From Nakamurella alba (lineage in GTDB: Bacteria > Actinomycetota > Actinomycetes > Mycobacteriales > Nakamurellaceae): a stretch of DNA of 64,000 nt. The stretch lies in assembly GCF_009707545.1 (NCBI RefSeq), contig NZ_WLYK01000008.1:62001-126000 (forward strand). Direction: 5' to 3'. A program made the position numbers and the translations under genes. The notes under the pieces were generated by a model. It saw only the letters and a program-made list of their open reading frames with translations. It had not been told where the DNA came from and ran no database searches. Shown here one piece after another: positions 8,598-16,743 of the stretch (its first letter is position 1; every line of letters begins with the position of its first letter).

Positions 8598-9179
8598 TCA
8601 GGCGGCGCCCTTCGCAGCGGCCTTGGCGCCATCGGCGGCACCCTCGGTCTCGTGCACGTCGCCCGCGGTGGCCAGGGCCCCGCCGGCGTTCTCCAGGTGC
8701 GCCCGGATGAACCAGTGGAACAGCTCGATCTGGTGCAGGTGCCCGATCAGCATGTCGTTGGTGACCGGGTCGGTCTCCTCGGTGTCGTCGGCGGCCTTGC
8801 GGTGATCGGCGATCACACCCTGGTAGACGACGTCCAGCGCACCGAGGTGCGCGATGGCGTCGGCGCGTCCGATGGAGTAGTCGTCCCAGCTGCGGTCGGC
8901 GACGATCGATCCGGGGGTGCCCTTCACCGAGACGCCGAGAGTGGCGATGCGCTCGGCGATCTCGTCGACGTACTCACGGACGACGTCGACCTGGGGATCG
9001 ATCATCTCGTGCACCGACATGAAGTGCGGGCCGACCACGTTCCAGTGCACGTGCTTGAGCGTCAGGGCCAGGTCGTTGAGGGCGTGCAGCCGCTGCTGCA
9101 GGATCGCCGCGACCTCGGCGCCGGTCGTGGCATCCAGCGACGGGACGGTGAACTTCGGCAGACTGTTCTTGGTGGCCAT
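8598..9179 (-). CDS. dps: Dps-family DNA-binding ferritin-like protein
   Basis: 193 residues from ATG with a good ribosome site (GGAGG about 10 nt upstream). The four-helix ferritin-like core carries the Dps ferroxidase pattern: LKHVHWNVVGPHFMSVHEMID followed by D and E in YVDEIAERIATLG, with the ligands shared across a dimer interface. The C-terminal tail is Ala/Lys-rich, as in Dps proteins whose tail contacts DNA. Dps oxidises and stores iron with hydrogen peroxide and compacts DNA in starvation or oxidative stress. It has its own terminator and an upstream spacer made largely of 21-bp repeats. Confidence 0.93.
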   Translation of the reverse strand: MATKNSLPKFTVPSLDATTGAEVAAILQQRLHALNDLALTLKHVHWNVVGPHFMSVHEMIDPQVDVVREYVDEIAERIATLGVSVKGTPGSIVADRSWDDYSIGRADAIAHLGALDVVYQGVIADHRKAADDTEETDPVTNDMLIGHLHQIELFHWFIRAHLENAGGALATAGDVHETEGAADGAKAAAKGAA

Positions 9180-9267
9180 CAGGAAAGGGCCTCCTTCATC
9201 TCGACATCGTGGTGTGCGCGGTGTGCTCGCGCTCCGTGGGTCCCGTACCCCTGGCCCGCTCCGGCGA

Positions 9268-9362
9268 AACAACAGCCCGGTGCGCCGGAACAACAGCCCG
9301 GTGCGCCGGAACAACAGCCCGGTGCGCCGGAACGACAGCCCGGTGCGCCGCAACAACAGCTC
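9268..9362. repeat. 21-bp tandem repeat, 4.5 copies, upstream of dps
   Basis: Units start at 9268, 9289, 9310, 9331 and 9352 (the last one partial) with the core AACAACAGCCCGGTGCGCCGG. The first three are identical and the fourth has one internal change plus a last-base change. The array fills half of the spacer between dps and the GT87 gene and just touches the GT87 stop codon. It is 89 bp upstream of the dps start, so it could act as a regulator array or simply be a minisatellite. Confidence 0.9.
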
Positions 9363-10698
9363 AGTCGAGGGCGGCGGCACTCCCGGAGAGCGCCGGCGTC
9401 GTGGTGGAGCTCCGGTCGCCGCGGATCGGGAGGAGGGCGATGGTGGCCAGGGCCCACCACATGGGCAGGCTGGCGACCAGGACCGGGAACCATCCCAGGC
9501 CGGTGTAGTCGACATCGGGCAGCCCGAAGAGGATCTTGGTGTCGAACCCGACGATCAGCAGGGCGGGAAGTGCCAGACACACGGCTGCCCAAGGGATCTC
9601 GGGACGAACACCGGTGTGCGACCGCCATTGCTGCACCAGATCCGTGAGCACGCGGGCCAGCACCACGACCGCCGGGATCACCCAGACCATGTGGTGGTAC
9701 CAGCTGGCCGGGCTGATCAGCACCCCGGCCATGCCGACCAGAGTCATCGCCACCAGGTGATCGCCCCCGGCCAGCGCCTTGCGGGTGCGGACGACGGTGA
9801 GGGCGAGCACACCGATCACCAGGACCAGCCACAGGGCACGGGACGGCTCGGTGCCCGGCTCGAGGAACCGGGCCAGCAGACCGTTGAGCGACTGGTTGGC
9901 CGAGCTGCCGAGGTAGCCGACGCGGGAGGAGTCCCAGAGCAGAGTGGTGTAGTACTGCCAGGTCTCGACCGGGGTGATGACGGCGGCCAGCAGGGTGGTG
10001 ACCGCGGCGGTGACGACGGCGGTGGCGGTCGCCCGCCACTGCTTCGACAGCAGCAGGTACAGCAGGAAGATGCCGGGGGTGATCTTCACGGCCATGGCCA
10101 GGCCGATGCCGACGCCGGTCCACCGGCTGCCACGGGGGCGCAGCACGAGCACGTCCAGCATGATCAGTGCGCCGATCATGGTGTTGATCTGACCGAAGCC
10201 CAGGGTCTCCCGGATCGGTTCCATCCAGAAGGCCAGACAGGTGCCGACGGCGACCGCCAGCAGCATCCGCTGCCCCTGGAACCCGAATCGGTCGCGCAAC
10301 GAGAGCCACACGATGACGGCGGTGGTCGTGATGATCGCCGGCAGGGCGATCGCCTTCACGACACCCAACGGGAGGATCGCCATCGGCGACATGAGCACGG
10401 CTGCCAGTGGCGGATAGGTGAATCCCAGCCAATCGTTGACCGGATCGGGCTGCATGTATCGATAGATGTTGTGACCGTCGGTCCAGAAGTTGACCGCGCT
10501 GTAATAGATCCGAAGATCGAATTGGTGATGGTGCGGTCCGACGATCCAGTGGGCCCACAAATAGGTGACCACTGCGAGCAGTGCCACCCCGAGTACCGCC
10601 ACGACGGCCTGCCGCCGGGTGAACCGGGCTCCCGGTGTCGTCGACCGGGGGGTCGGCGGAGCGTCGAGAGGCTGGTCAGGGGCGGTCACACCGGACAT
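9361..10698 (-). CDS. GT87-family polyprenol-phosphomannose-dependent alpha-mannosyltransferase-like protein
   Basis: The ATG at 10698 gives 445 residues; an upstream in-frame ATG at 10761 would add 21 poorly conserved residues. About ten membrane helices alternate with loops bearing the GT87 landmarks FDLRIYYSAV (acidic catalytic loop), FTYPPLAA, GFGQIN, AVKITPG and SPASWYHH. GT87 members such as mycobacterial PimE add alpha-1,2-mannose to phosphatidylinositol mannosides or lipoglycans on the outer face of the membrane. The acceptor here is unknown. The gene stands alone between dps and the MmpL gene. Confidence 0.85.
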   Translation of the reverse strand: MSGVTAPDQPLDAPPTPRSTTPGARFTRRQAVVAVLGVALLAVVTYLWAHWIVGPHHHQFDLRIYYSAVNFWTDGHNIYRYMQPDPVNDWLGFTYPPLAAVLMSPMAILPLGVVKAIALPAIITTTAVIVWLSLRDRFGFQGQRMLLAVAVGTCLAFWMEPIRETLGFGQINTMIGALIMLDVLVLRPRGSRWTGVGIGLAMAVKITPGIFLLYLLLSKQWRATATAVVTAAVTTLLAAVITPVETWQYYTTLLWDSSRVGYLGSSANQSLNGLLARFLEPGTEPSRALWLVLVIGVLALTVVRTRKALAGGDHLVAMTLVGMAGVLISPASWYHHMVWVIPAVVVLARVLTDLVQQWRSHTGVRPEIPWAAVCLALPALLIVGFDTKILFGLPDVDYTGLGWFPVLVASLPMWWALATIALLPIRGDRSSTTTPALSGSAAALD

Positions 10699-10862
10699 TC
10701 TCGCATGCGCACAGCTCTTCCCGGAGAGCTTCTCAGGGAACGTTGGTGCCGATGGTGCCATTGTGAAGATGCAGTGAGGAAATGTGCCTCGCCATTCCTG
10801 GTGGCTCCGGTGGTGGTCGGGTGGGATCCGTGACGACGTACCGATCGTGGCCGGTCGCCTTT

Positions 10863-10892
10863 CCGGATGGTGCCGGTCGGCACGCCCTCCGG
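10863..10892 (-). terminator. Possible terminator of the MmpL gene
   Basis: Interrupted hairpin: CCGGA and TCCGG outer arms (10863-10867, 10888-10892) enclose GTGCC / GGCAC (stem of ten pairs with bulges). It lies 50 bp beyond the MmpL stop on that strand. Confidence 0.3.
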
Positions 10893-10941
10893 ATCATTTG
10901 TGAGGATTGTCACGTTTAATATTCCCGATGTCCGGATCGGA

Positions 10942-13140
10942 TCAATCGCGCAGCGCGAACCTGCCGTGCAGCCGCCGCAGCGGCGCCGGGGCCCAGAAGT
11001 TCGCCGGTCCCAGCAGCCGCATCGCCGCCGGCACCAGCACCCCACGGATCAGGGTGGCGTCGATGATCACCGCGAGGCCGGCACCCAGGCCGAACAGCTG
11101 CAACATCGACACCGACGAGCTGGTGAAGGCGAAGAAGCTCACCGCCAGCAGCAGGGCAGCGCTGGTGACCAGCCGCCCGGTCCGGGCCAGACCCTCGGTG
11201 ACGGCCGTGCGCAGGTCGGCGCCGTGGTCGTGCAGCTCGGTGATCCGGCTGATCAGGAAGACCTCGTAGTCCATCGACAGGCCGAAGGCGATGCAGAACA
11301 GCAGCACCGTCATCGACGCGTCCATCGGTCTCGCGGTGGCACCGAACAGCTCGATCAGGTGTCCGTCGGCGAACACCCAGGTCACGATGCCGAGCGAGGC
11401 GCACAGCGACAGGCTGTTGACGACCAGGGCGCGCAGCGGCTGCAGCACGCTGCCGGTGAACAGGAACAGCAGCACGAAGGTCGTGATCACGATGATCGCC
11501 AGGGCAATCGGCAGCGGTCGGGCGATCCCGGCCAGGGTGTCGGCCAGCGAGGCGTCGGTGCCGCCTACCAGGAACCCGCCGGGCAGGGCCGCGCGGACGT
11601 CGGCGACCAGGTCGGACGCCGCATCGGATCCGCCCGGTGCGCTCGTGTGCACCAGCATTCGTTGGTAGCCGTCGGCGCCGAGCACACCGGCCGCCGGGTC
11701 GACCGCTCCGGTGCCGGTGGCGGTCACCGGGCCGGCCGCGGTGTCGACGGACACCACGCCCGGGACCGCGGCCACCGCCGTCGCTGCCGCCGCCACCGAG
11801 GAGTCGTCCACCGGATCCGCCGAGACCACCGTGAAGGTCGCGTCCGAACGGGACGGGTACTGCTCGTCCAGCGCCACCGACACCTGCCTGCTCTCCGCAT
11901 CCGGCGGAAGTACGGTGTCGTCCGGCAGGGCGAAACCGGTGCCGAACAACGGGATCGACGCGACGACCAGCGCGCCGAGCACGGGCGCGGCGGCCAGGAT
12001 CGGCCGGCGGAAGACGGCTCCGGCCACTTTCTTCCAGAACGGCGACGGCGTGCCGCGGGCGAACCCGGGGAACGGCAGTTTGCCCTTCTCCACCCGGAGG
12101 CCGAGCAGCGCCAGGCAGGCCGGGGTGATCACGAGTGCACCCAGGGCGGCGATGAGCACGACGCCGATGCCGGCGTAGCCGAAGGAGGACAGGAAGTAGA
12201 GCGGGAAGACCAGCAGGGTGGCCAGTGCAGCGATCACCGCCGCCGCCGAGAAGGCAATGGTGCGACCGGCTGTCGCCACCGTGTGGGCCACCGCCTCCGG
12301 GACTTCGCGTCCGCCCGCCAGTTCTTCGCGGAATCTGGCGACGAGCAGCAGCCCGTAGTCGATGCCCAGGCCCAGCCCGAGTGCTGTGGTCAGGTTGATG
12401 GAGAAGATCGAGACGTCGGTGATGCTGCCGAGGATCGCCAGCTCGGCGAAAGTACCGATGATGGCGAAGATCCCGATCAGCAGCGGCAGCAGCGCGGCGA
12501 CCAGCGACCCGAAGACCAGGATGAGCAGGATCAGCGTGACCGGCACGGCGATCGCCTCGGCCAGGGCCAGCGAGGACGACACCTGGTTGTTGATGTCGCC
12601 GAAGACGCCGATCTCGCCGCCCACCTGCACGGTCGCCGGGCCGCGCGGACCGCTGATCTCGGTGGCCAGCTCGCCGCCCCGCTCCACCGCCGTGCCCTGG
12701 TCGCCGTCGATGACGAGCAGGATCAGTGCGGAGGAGTTGTCCTGCGCCACCAGTCCGGGAGCGGGTGTGTCGAACCAGGATGCGGCGACCGAGAGTCCCT
12801 GCGCACCCTTGAGTTCCGCGGTCAGTTCCTGGCCGACCTGGCGGACGGCGGCGTCGTCGACGGTGCCCTGGTCGGCGTGCACCATGACCACCAGATTGGC
12901 CTCCGGCGGGAAGTGGGCGTTGTCGATCCCTGCCGCGAGCGAGGAGTCGGCCGCCGGGTCCTCGAACCCGCCACTCTGCAGCTTGCCGAAGGCGGTGGTG
13001 CCGAGCGCCGCCGCGCCGAGCAGGAACAGCAGGCCGAGGATGCAGACGGCCCGGGCGTGCCGGGCGAGGAACAGCCCGAACCGGTAGAGGACGCCGTGCT
13101 GCTCGGTGTCGGGGGTGCTGCCTGTGGTCTGCACGCTCAT
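10942..13140 (-). CDS. MmpL/RND-family transporter
   Basis: 732 residues, the size of a short MmpL-type (HAE2/YdfJ-like) RND permease. One helix at about 33-53 is followed by an extracytoplasmic porter domain, five helices, and then the same architecture repeated in the second half. The conserved membrane signatures are GLGLGIDYGLLLVARFREEL (first half) and AFGLSMDYEVFLISRI (second half), whose Asp-Tyr pairs serve proton relay. Such pumps export lipids or drugs using the proton gradient. The divergent TetR gene at 13549 is the obvious regulator. Confidence 0.9.
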   Translation of the reverse strand: MSVQTTGSTPDTEQHGVLYRFGLFLARHARAVCILGLLFLLGAAALGTTAFGKLQSGGFEDPAADSSLAAGIDNAHFPPEANLVVMVHADQGTVDDAAVRQVGQELTAELKGAQGLSVAASWFDTPAPGLVAQDNSSALILLVIDGDQGTAVERGGELATEISGPRGPATVQVGGEIGVFGDINNQVSSSLALAEAIAVPVTLILLILVFGSLVAALLPLLIGIFAIIGTFAELAILGSITDVSIFSINLTTALGLGLGIDYGLLLVARFREELAGGREVPEAVAHTVATAGRTIAFSAAAVIAALATLLVFPLYFLSSFGYAGIGVVLIAALGALVITPACLALLGLRVEKGKLPFPGFARGTPSPFWKKVAGAVFRRPILAAAPVLGALVVASIPLFGTGFALPDDTVLPPDAESRQVSVALDEQYPSRSDATFTVVSADPVDDSSVAAAATAVAAVPGVVSVDTAAGPVTATGTGAVDPAAGVLGADGYQRMLVHTSAPGGSDAASDLVADVRAALPGGFLVGGTDASLADTLAGIARPLPIALAIIVITTFVLLFLFTGSVLQPLRALVVNSLSLCASLGIVTWVFADGHLIELFGATARPMDASMTVLLFCIAFGLSMDYEVFLISRITELHDHGADLRTAVTEGLARTGRLVTSAALLLAVSFFAFTSSSVSMLQLFGLGAGLAVIIDATLIRGVLVPAAMRLLGPANFWAPAPLRRLHGRFALRD

Positions 13141-13548
13141 CTCGGCTCCTGGTCAGGGGTCGTGACGGAGAAGTTGACGCCGTTAACATAGGAACGCCCG
13201 GCAGCCCTGGTCAACGGTTGCGCGTCACGAACCACCCGGTCGGACGCAGGATCGTGGCCGATTCCCGTACGGCCACATCCGCAGGTCGGAGTGGGTGACG
13301 GAGATCGGAGGAACCGTGGACCGGCCGGTGGTGGGAGATGTGATCGCCCGCGGGGAGGAGTAGTCGGGGCCGCATGGAGGGGACCTGTTGCCGGCCGCGA
13401 AGCCCTCGGATGGCAACCGGCGCGCGTGGCGTCGGCGGCAGTAGGGCGTGGCTGTGGGATGTGGCTGTCGGGCCGGCCGATGGTGGCGGCCATCGGCAGC
13501 TGGTGAACGTCAGGTGAGATCCGGGCTCCGCTGGGCCACACTGGTGCC
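13141..13548. promoter_or_regulatory. Divergent intergenic region MmpL / TetR with candidate operator at 13173-13187
   Basis: 408 bp without a supportable gene. A 15-bp imperfect palindrome, GTTGACGCCGTTAAC (13173-13187, 12 of 15 positions symmetric), lies 33-47 bp upstream of the MmpL start, and a GTCAAC half-site follows at 13210-13215. This is where a TetR repressor would sit. On the other side CACACT at 13537-13542 is 6 nt from the tetR GTG and may be its -10 element for a leaderless transcript. Confidence 0.45.
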
Positions 13549-14205
13549 GTGTCCGCCGCACCCGACCCCGCCGACGCCGGCGCGCGTCGCTACCACCACG
13601 GCAACCTCGCCGCGGCGCTGGTGGACGCTGGGTTCGAGTTGGCGCGGACCGGTGGTCCGGATGCGGTGGTGCTCCGTGAGGCCGCTCGCAGGGTCGGTGT
13701 GTCCGCCGCGGCCGCCTACCGGCACTTCGCCGGACACGCGGCGTTGCGGCTGGCGGTGAAGGAACGCGCGATGCAGGAGTTGGGCGCCCAGATGGCCGCC
13801 GCTGCGTCCGCCGCGTTGCCGGCCGGCGCCGCCGGCGACCCGGCCGCGGAGATCGGCCGGTTCGCCGCCCTCGGCCGCACCTACCTCGACTTCGCGCTCC
13901 GGGAGAGCGGGCTCTTCGGCTGCATCTGCGCCGGCATCGGCGAGGAGCACGACGAGGGCAGCTGGACCCTCGACTCCGCCACCCCCGCCTTCGGTGTCGC
14001 CTTCGACCTGCTGGGTCAGCTCGTCGACGCCGGGGTCGTGCCCGAGCAGTTCCGCCGTTCCGGTGCCCTCGTGGCCTGGGCCGCCGTGCACGGCCTCGCC
14101 ATGCTCACCCTGGCCGGCCCCCTCGCCGACTTCACGGACGATCAGCGCGAAGCCCTCTACGACGACGCCGTGCACATCCTGCTGCAGGGTCTGATGGCCC
14201 GCTGA
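13549..14205 (+). CDS. TetR/AcrR-family regulator, likely of the divergent MmpL gene
   Basis: 218 residues from a GTG start. The N-terminal helix-turn-helix (RRYHHGNLAAALVDAG, then VVLREAARRVGVSAAAAYRHF) is textbook TetR. The C-terminal domain, with a hydrophobic helix bundle around FAALGRTYLDFALRESGLFGC, resembles the WHG/TetR_C_33 class of ligand pockets. By position it represses the MmpL-family pump and probably itself, releasing on binding a pump substrate. The ligand is unknown. Confidence 0.9.
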   Translation: MSAAPDPADAGARRYHHGNLAAALVDAGFELARTGGPDAVVLREAARRVGVSAAAAYRHFAGHAALRLAVKERAMQELGAQMAAAASAALPAGAAGDPAAEIGRFAALGRTYLDFALRESGLFGCICAGIGEEHDEGSWTLDSATPAFGVAFDLLGQLVDAGVVPEQFRRSGALVAWAAVHGLAMLTLAGPLADFTDDQREALYDDAVHILLQGLMAR

Positions 14206-14222
14206 GGTCCCGAGTGGCGGAA

Positions 14223-15434
14223 CTATCCCTGCGGCTTCATCTGGCCGCCGACATCAAAGGGGCCGGCGAGTGGTGTGAGGATCGCGAACAGGGTGTTGGC
14301 CAACTGACCGGTCCGGGAGCCGTTGGTGACGCCCGAGTCTCCGCAGTGAGCAGATCGGATCACGACCACCACCGGTGGTCCGCTCGGATAGACGGCCGTC
14401 GCCACGATGTTCGCAGGCGTGTCGAGATCGCTGGCACAAACGTCCGGCTGGGGCCAGGCCGGCGTGGACAGGCCGGGGGGCAGATCATTGAGAGCAGCCT
14501 GCAGCTTCGACGCACTGGTGGAGGTCAGTCGCGCGCTCTCGTCCAACCCGCCGGAACGGTACCGGCACAACGTGATGGATTCCGGGGTGCCGGGGATCAT
14601 CTCGGCAGCTGCTCCGGGGCGCGGCTCAGGTAATGCCTCCGGGAAGTCGGGGACGTCAACATACGACACAGCGCAACCGTTCTGGTCGGCATCGGTGATG
14701 GTGATGGATCTTTCGATCGTCTCGATGAGTGCCGGATCCGGGCCGTAGATCTCCACCGTCGCTCCCACATCCGGTACTGCGAGGACGACCCGGTGCTCGC
14801 CACCCTCACCCGATTTCTCCCGCCGGAGTGCCGAGATCTCGCGCGTCCCGGTCAAGTTCGATCTGGTGGCGGTGCTCTCGGTGTCGCCGGACCAGTTGTT
14901 GCGGAACAGCACGGCAGTGAATGTGGACTCCCGTGTCAGCATGTAGCAGTAGTTGACCGCCCGGGGACCGATGATCACCGTGTCACCGACAGGGTCGTAG
15001 CCGCAGTGGATCTCGTTCATCCCGAAGGACGCCGGGACCTGGAGGGTGATGCCGCGGTAGGTGTACTGGGTGAAACCGGTCGGTGGTCCGGAGATCGGGG
15101 TGGTGAGGGCGGGGGCGGGGAAGGCGTTGACCGGCGGGGTGGTGTTCGCGGTCGTCGTCGGGGCAGCGGATGTGGAAGACCCGGCGGAACTCGTCGTGGG
15201 ATCGGGTGCGTTCGCGGTGACGGTGGCGTTCTGCACCAAGGGTCGATAATCCTGCTGCCGCTGGACGAACCCGTAGCCGGTCACCCCGAGGACCACCACG
15301 GCCACCACCGCCGCGGCCAGCAGCGCCGGCAGCGCGGTGCGACGGCGGCGGGCGCCGACATCGGGCAGGCGGATCTCGGGGGCATGGTCGCGGGCGGCGG
15401 CGCCCCAGCGGCGCAGCGGATCGGGGTCGGTCAT
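14223..15434 (-). CDS. One-TM protein coupled to an ECF sigma factor (candidate anti-sigma or sensor)
   Basis: 403 residues; its ATG overlaps the sigma-factor stop (ATGA). The cytoplasmic N-terminus (1-33) is short and basic, with one membrane helix at about 34-57, then a Ser/Thr/Pro-rich stalk and an extracytoplasmic domain of about 290 residues with six or more Cys that could form disulfides. No zinc anti-sigma motif (HxxxCxxC) is present and the cytoplasmic part is very small. It may therefore bind the sigma factor through its first 30 residues or serve another envelope role. I do not recognise the outer domain. Confidence 0.6.
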   Translation of the reverse strand: MTDPDPLRRWGAAARDHAPEIRLPDVGARRRRTALPALLAAAVVAVVVLGVTGYGFVQRQQDYRPLVQNATVTANAPDPTTSSAGSSTSAAPTTTANTTPPVNAFPAPALTTPISGPPTGFTQYTYRGITLQVPASFGMNEIHCGYDPVGDTVIIGPRAVNYCYMLTRESTFTAVLFRNNWSGDTESTATRSNLTGTREISALRREKSGEGGEHRVVLAVPDVGATVEIYGPDPALIETIERSITITDADQNGCAVSYVDVPDFPEALPEPRPGAAAEMIPGTPESITLCRYRSGGLDESARLTSTSASKLQAALNDLPPGLSTPAWPQPDVCASDLDTPANIVATAVYPSGPPVVVVIRSAHCGDSGVTNGSRTGQLANTLFAILTPLAGPFDVGGQMKPQG

Positions 15435-15928
15435 GGCTGTTCCTCCAGCAACGGACGGAGTGCGGCGCGCGCGTCGAACAGGCTCGACTTCACCGACCCG
15501 GGACTGATCCCGAGCAGCCGGGCGACGTCCTGGACGGGCAGGTCGGCGAGGTAGTGCAAGGTGACCACCTGGCGCTGGCGGTCGGGCAGCGCGGCGATCG
15601 CCCGTTCCAGGTCGACGCCGTCGGCATCGACCGGACCGGTGTGCACCAGCGGTTGGTCCGGGTCACGGTGCGCCCTGGTCCTGGCCCGGCGCGCCTTGTC
15701 CAGCAGGATCATCACCAGGAAGGTGCGCTCGGACCCGCGGGTCGCGCGGTAGCTGCTGCGCCGCTGCCAGGCCCGCAGCAGCGTCTCCTGCACGAGGTCC
15801 TCGGCGTCGGCGGGCCCCACCTCGCGCACGGCGAGCCCGGACAGCACGGCCAGGTGCGGGCGCACCCAGGCGGCGAAGGCCGGATCCTCGAACGGGCCGG
15901 TGTCCACCGCCACCCCCTGTGCGCTCAC
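15431..15928 (-). CDS. ECF RNA polymerase sigma factor (SigE-like, sigma-70 group 4)
   Basis: 165 residues from GTG. Region 2 contains DAEDLVQETLLRAWQ (core and -10 recognition), and region 4 contains ALPDRQRQVVTLHYLADLPV, then VARLLGISPGSVKSSLFDARAAL (-35 recognition helix-turn-helix). No extra C-terminal domain. This resembles the streptomycete SigE-like/SigM-like ECFs with a downstream membrane partner. Translational coupling to that partner implies stoichiometric production and partner-controlled activity. The regulon is unknown. Confidence 0.9.
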   Translation of the reverse strand: MSAQGVAVDTGPFEDPAFAAWVRPHLAVLSGLAVREVGPADAEDLVQETLLRAWQRRSSYRATRGSERTFLVMILLDKARRARTRAHRDPDQPLVHTGPVDADGVDLERAIAALPDRQRQVVTLHYLADLPVQDVARLLGISPGSVKSSLFDARAALRPLLEEQP

Positions 15929-16004
15929 CAGGTGGATACGCCAGGGGCGCGCCGTCCGGTTGGGTCGATCCGATCAGAAGGCGGGCAGGGGTGCCAGGGG
16001 AGTG

Positions 16005-16550
16005 TCAGAGCGAGTTCACGTAGTAGGTGGCGTCGATCTGGTCCATACCGGTCCGCTCGCGCACCAGCTTGATGGCGGCTGCGGTGTTCCCCGCACTGCG
16101 CAGGGTGCGCACCTCGAGCTCGACCTCCAGCGGTACCGGCGAGGAGCTGGGGGCCGCGTCGAGGCCACCGTCGGGAGAGGTGCCCTGAGCGGGAACCGGA
16201 CCGGGGACAGGAGGAACGGACGGCACCGGATCGACGGTCTCGACCGGGGTGGGGTCCACCGTGGGTGCGGCCGGCGCAGGGGGCGGAACGGGTCGCGCCC
16301 CGGCGGCCATCCGGTCGACCATGGTCTTCGCGGTGGCCAGCCCCAGCCCGGGCACGCCGTCGCGCAGTTCCTTGATGGCCTGGATCTTCCGGTCGCTGAT
16401 CGCCAGCTCCTTGACCCTGGCCATCAGCGCCGGGTCCAGCAGCAGATCGGTCGGGTCGATCCCGGGCTTGCGCACCATGCGTCGCGCGGTCACCACCAGT
16501 GCGACGAGCACCACCAGCACCGCGACCACGACCCACGCCAGGACATCCAC
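16005..16550 (-). CDS. Membrane-anchored protein with two ribosomal L7/L12 C-terminal-like motifs
   Basis: I start at the second of two adjacent GTG codons (16550) because TAGCAT at 16558-16563 is then 7 nt upstream; the product is 181 residues. Residues 1-21 are a membrane helix. Residues about 53-82 (KIQAIKELRDGVPGLGLATA) match the L7/L12 C-terminal signature KxxxIKxVRxxTGLGLxxAK. After a Pro-rich linker, the last 25 residues (AAIKLVRERTGMDQIDATYY) repeat it in degenerate form. In bL12 this domain recruits GTPase factors to the ribosome. Tethering it to the membrane is a recurrent but uncharacterised actinobacterial design. Function unknown. Confidence 0.65.
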   Translation of the reverse strand: MDVLAWVVVAVLVVLVALVVTARRMVRKPGIDPTDLLLDPALMARVKELAISDRKIQAIKELRDGVPGLGLATAKTMVDRMAAGARPVPPPAPAAPTVDPTPVETVDPVPSVPPVPGPVPAQGTSPDGGLDAAPSSSPVPLEVELEVRTLRSAGNTAAAIKLVRERTGMDQIDATYYVNSL

Positions 16551-16557
16551 CACACGA

Positions 16558-16563
16558 ATGCTA
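16558..16563 (-). promoter_or_regulatory. Candidate -10 (TAGCAT), leaderless start of the L7/L12-like gene
   Basis: TAGCAT lies 7 nt before the GTG at 16550, with no Shine-Dalgarno sequence between them. This is the arrangement of leaderless actinobacterial mRNAs. Confidence 0.45.
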
Positions 16564-16743
16564 GGCGGAAGTCACACCCGGCCGGACGAGCGGGCCGTCG
16601 AAACAGACATTTCCGACAGAAGTCACAGACCCGTTCGGCCCTACTGGCACCCTCGCCGACGTGTGCGGCACCACCCGGCGGACCGGACCCGGTCCCGCGG
16701 CGGCTACGGTCGTCGGGCAGCCGTCATCAAGGAGAGGAACCGC

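Noticed and set aside
9268-9362. Repeat array as a CRISPR
   Set aside because: Units are 21 bp and head-to-tail with no spacers, and no cas genes occur in the window.
10699-10761. 21-residue N-terminal extension of the GT87 protein
   Set aside because: The upstream ATG lacks a ribosome site and the added residues are polar and unlike other members; the ATG at 10698 fits the family length better.
13211-13541. Several 60-130-codon frames between the MmpL and TetR genes
   Set aside because: Overlapping frames on both strands, Pro/Arg-rich, no ribosome site, and they cover the expected divergent promoter.
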